The notes under the pieces: generated by a model | Seen by the model: only the letters and a program-made list of their open reading frames with translations | Databases searched by the model: none | What the model was told of the DNA's origin: nothing | Source of the DNA: Kuafuiihalomonas sp039024635 | Lineage (GTDB): Bacteria > Myxococcota > Kuafuiibacteriia > Kuafuiibacteriales > Kuafuiibacteriaceae | Assembly: GCA_039024635.1 (NCBI GenBank) | Contig: JBCCQA010000005.1 | Span: 1 to 64,000, forward strand | Direction: 5' to 3' | DNA: 64,000 nt | Program-made: the position numbers and the translations under genes | Shown: piece after piece, positions 61,808 through 64,000 of the stretch | How positions within the stretch are numbered: the stretch's first letter is position 1 | Layout of the letters: each line of letters opens with the position of its first letter

Positions 61808-63480
61808 GCTTGCCGGATCTGAAGGGCAGGAAGGTCGAGGCCCTGCTCACGGGCGCAGTCCACGGCTTCGGCGTAGCCGGCGTCGGCGTGGCGCATGACG
61901 CCGGTTCCGGGATCGTTCCAAAGGACGCGCCGGATACGGGCATCGGCCTCCAGACTTCCGTCGCAGCAAATCACGACGCCGGAGTGCTGCGAGTAACCCA
62001 TGCCTACCCCGCCGCCGTGGTGGAGCGAGACCCAGGTGGCCCCGCTCGCGACGTTGAGCATGGCGTTGAGGAGCGGCCAGTCCGAGACGGCGTCCGAGCC
62101 GTCTCGCATCGCTTCGGTCTCGCGGTTGGGGCTCGCGACCGAGCCCGAGTCGAGGTGGTCTCGACCTATGACCACGGGAGCCTTCAGCTCGCCCGTGCGG
62201 ACCATCTCGTTGAAAGCGAGGCCCAAGCGGTCTCGCTGGCCCAGGCCCACCCAGCAAATTCGAGCCGGAAGGCCCTGAAAGGCGATTCGCTCCTTGGCCA
62301 TGTCCAGCCATCGATGCAGCTGCGCATCCCACGGGATGAGCTCCTTCACTTTGGCGTCGGTCCGGTAGATGTCCTCGGGGTCACCGGATAGGGCGACCCA
62401 TCGAAAGGGACCAACGCCTCGACAAAAGAGAGGCCGAACGTAGGCCGGGACGAAGCCTGGAAAGTCGAAGGCTCGCTCGACGCCACCGTCCTTGGCCACC
62501 TGTCGGATGTTGTTGCCGTAGTCGAAAACCGGAATGCCGAGATCTCCGAAACCAAGCATGGCTCGGACGTGTTCGACGACACTCTCCCGGGCCGCCGCCT
62601 CGACCTGAGCAGGCGTCGTCTGACGGGCGTCGTCCCAAGCTTCGACCGTCCATCCCGCTGGGCAGTAGCCGTTGATGAGGTCATGGGCGGAAGTCTGGTC
62701 GGTGACGGCGTCGGGTCGCACGCCTCGTCGAAGCATGTCCGGAAGCAGTTCGGCCGCATTTCCGAGCAGGCCAACCGAGATCGGCCGGCCTTGGCGCTTG
62801 GCGTCTTCGAGGATGGCCAAGGCCTCGTCCAGCGAATTGGCCCGCCTGTCCAGGTACCTCGTTCGGAGTCGTTTCTCGATCCGGTCGGCCCGGCACTCGA
62901 TGGCCAGCATCGAGGCTCCAGCCATGGTGGCGGCCAAGGGTTGAGCCCCCCCCATGCCGCCCAGGCCCGCCGTCAGAATCCACCGGCCTGTCAGGTCGCC
63001 GCCGAAGTGCTGGCGACCCATCTCCGCAAAGGTTTCGTAGGTGCCTTGAACGATGCCCTGGCTCCCGATGTAAATCCACGAGCCGGCGGTCATTTGCCCG
63101 TACATCATGAGGCCTTTGCGATCGAGCTCCTGAAAGTGGGACCAGTTGGCCCACTTCGGAACCAGGTTGGAGTTGGCGATCAGCACCCGGGGTGCGTCAG
63201 CGTGGGTTGGAAAAACGCCGACCGGCTTGCCCGACTGAATGAGGAGGGTCTCGTCGTCCTTCAAGCGCTTGAGGGTGGCGACGATCTGGTCGTAGCAATC
63301 CCAGTCGCGAGCGGCGCGGCCGATGCCCCCGTAAACCACCAGCTCATCCGGGTTCTCGGCCACGGCTGGATCAAGGTTGTTCATGAGCATCCGGAGCGGA
63401 GCTTCGGTCAGCCAGCTGAGAGCGTTCAGCTGTGTTCCCTCGGGCGCTCGGAGTCCACGGGTCTGCTTGCGGATCGTCAT
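61804..63480 (-). CDS. hutU: Urocanate hydratase HutU
   Basis: This 558-residue enzyme converts urocanate to imidazolonepropionate using tightly bound NAD+. The start is ATG 63480 (MTIRKQTRGLRAPEGTQLNA); a longer frame overlaps hutI too far. Motifs are AENPDELVVYGGIGRAARDW, the NAD-binding GLGGMGGAQPLAATMAGAS, DQTSAHDLINGYCPAGWTVE and VSLHHGGGVGMGYSQHSGVV. It overlaps hutI and hutH by 4 bp each. Confidence 0.97.
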   Translation of the reverse strand: MTIRKQTRGLRAPEGTQLNALSWLTEAPLRMLMNNLDPAVAENPDELVVYGGIGRAARDWDCYDQIVATLKRLKDDETLLIQSGKPVGVFPTHADAPRVLIANSNLVPKWANWSHFQELDRKGLMMYGQMTAGSWIYIGSQGIVQGTYETFAEMGRQHFGGDLTGRWILTAGLGGMGGAQPLAATMAGASMLAIECRADRIEKRLRTRYLDRRANSLDEALAILEDAKRQGRPISVGLLGNAAELLPDMLRRGVRPDAVTDQTSAHDLINGYCPAGWTVEAWDDARQTTPAQVEAAARESVVEHVRAMLGFGDLGIPVFDYGNNIRQVAKDGGVERAFDFPGFVPAYVRPLFCRGVGPFRWVALSGDPEDIYRTDAKVKELIPWDAQLHRWLDMAKERIAFQGLPARICWVGLGQRDRLGLAFNEMVRTGELKAPVVIGRDHLDSGSVASPNRETEAMRDGSDAVSDWPLLNAMLNVASGATWVSLHHGGGVGMGYSQHSGVVICCDGSLEADARIRRVLWNDPGTGVMRHADAGYAEAVDCAREQGLDLPALQIRQA

Positions 63481-64000
63481 TTCGAACCTTCGTTGGGCCC
63501 CCGCAGCCGACCGCCGAAGTAGACGCCCTGCAGCCGGCCGCCCCCGACCCAGTACGCGAGATCCCGAGGATGGTCGATGTTCCAGATGGCCAGATCGGCG
63601 CACTTGCCGACCTCGATGGATCCCAGATCCTGAGCCCGTCCCAACGCCCGTGCGCCCTCCCGCGTCAAACCGGCGAGGGCCTCCGCGGGCGTGAGCCCGA
63701 AGAAGGTGCAGCCGAAGCTCATCATCAGCTGAAGCGCGGTCGTAGGTGATGAACCCGGGTTACAGTCGCTTGCCAAGGCCATCGGGATCCCGGCCGCCCG
63801 CAAGGCCTTCACCGGTGGTTGCCTGGTCTCTCGGAGCGCATAAAAAGCGCCCGGTAGCAGGACGGCCACCGTTCCCGCCTCGGCCATGGCTGCGATGCCC
63901 TCGTCACTCAGCCACTCCAAGTGGTCGGCCGAGAGAGCTCCGAAGCGTGCGGCCAAGGCCGCGCCGCCCTGATCGCTGAGCTGTTCGGCGTGAAGCTTGG
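63477..64000 (-). CDS. hutI: Imidazolonepropionase HutI (N terminus outside window)
   Basis: About 174 C-terminal residues are visible, and the frame is open to the right edge (KLHAEQLSDQGGAALAARFG). Conserved parts are ALSADHLEWLSDEG (metal-binding His), VLLPGAFYALRETRQPP, ALASDCNPGSSPT (metal-binding Asp) and EVGKCADLAIWNID. The enzyme opens imidazolonepropionate to formiminoglutamate. Its stop overlaps the hutU start by 4 bp; it is the upstream gene of the hut operon seen here. Confidence 0.95.
   Translation of the reverse strand, partial: KLHAEQLSDQGGAALAARFGALSADHLEWLSDEGIAAMAEAGTVAVLLPGAFYALRETRQPPVKALRAAGIPMALASDCNPGSSPTTALQLMMSFGCTFFGLTPAEALAGLTREGARALGRAQDLGSIEVGKCADLAIWNIDHPRDLAYWVGGGRLQGVYFGGRLRGPNEGSK

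Overview
This is a high-GC, gene-dense chromosomal window. It most resembles a member of the Myxococcota (former Deltaproteobacteria). The reasons are the many lipoproteins whose lipobox Cys is followed by an acidic or glycine-rich linker, Cys-rich repeats with an NCGACG core, a TonB-dependent receptor with a TonB-like domain at its N terminus, an ECF42-type sigma factor paired with a DGPF protein, and a sigma/anti-sigma/CHAT/subtilase operon. This assignment is an inference from gene content. No rRNA, complete tRNA or CRISPR array was seen.

Layout. 1-14.6 kb is a probable iron/siderophore uptake locus on the minus strand. It holds a receptor, an MxcI/DUF4374-like lipoprotein, a PepSY membrane protein, ExbB, ExbD and TonB. 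A second paralogous lipoprotein (cut by the left edge) has its own perfect 19-bp Fur-like palindrome. A decayed IS66 element (1.7-3.4 kb) separates it from the operon. Upstream lies a LytS/LytTR two-component pair whose kinase is a tandem fusion of a degenerate and a canonical kinase module. 14.7-18.6 kb is a graveyard of mobile DNA: IS21 and HTH_Tnp_1 scraps, a truncated lipoprotein, a frameshifted tyrosine recombinase beside a tRNA/tmRNA-like 3' end, two unknown coiled-coil genes, and a second decayed IS66.

18.8-29.6 kb is the most interesting part. A minus-strand operon encodes an ECF-like sigma factor, a one-TM anti-sigma-like protein, a TPR-CHAT (caspase-like) lipoprotein with an intact His/Cys dyad, a secreted S8 subtilase and a secreted beta-helix/Cys-rich protein. 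Divergent from it is a bacterial homologue of animal CLCA proteins (HExxH metallohydrolase plus vWA domain). 29.7-40.7 kb carries a LysR regulator, a spondin-type lipoprotein, a SIMPL protein, a CAP lipoprotein, a DUF1295-type membrane protein, a patatin phospholipase with a membrane hairpin inserted in its catalytic domain, and an FAD aldonolactone-oxidase-like enzyme coupled to an alpha/beta hydrolase.

40.7-46.5 kb is a complete Mrp Na+/H+ antiporter operon with MrpA and MrpB fused. It is followed by a SAP-domain gene and the DGPF/ECF42 pair. 49.4-59.5 kb holds secreted and carbohydrate-related genes: a GT4 glycosyltransferase, a GH26-like lipoprotein, a His-rich repeat lipoprotein, a large esterase/peptidase-like lipoprotein, a ParB-like nuclease, a lectin-like protein with a one-base frameshift, and a GH2-like glycosidase. 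59.5-64 kb is the histidine-degradation operon hutI-U-H-G, whose genes overlap by 4 bp each; hutI runs off the right edge.
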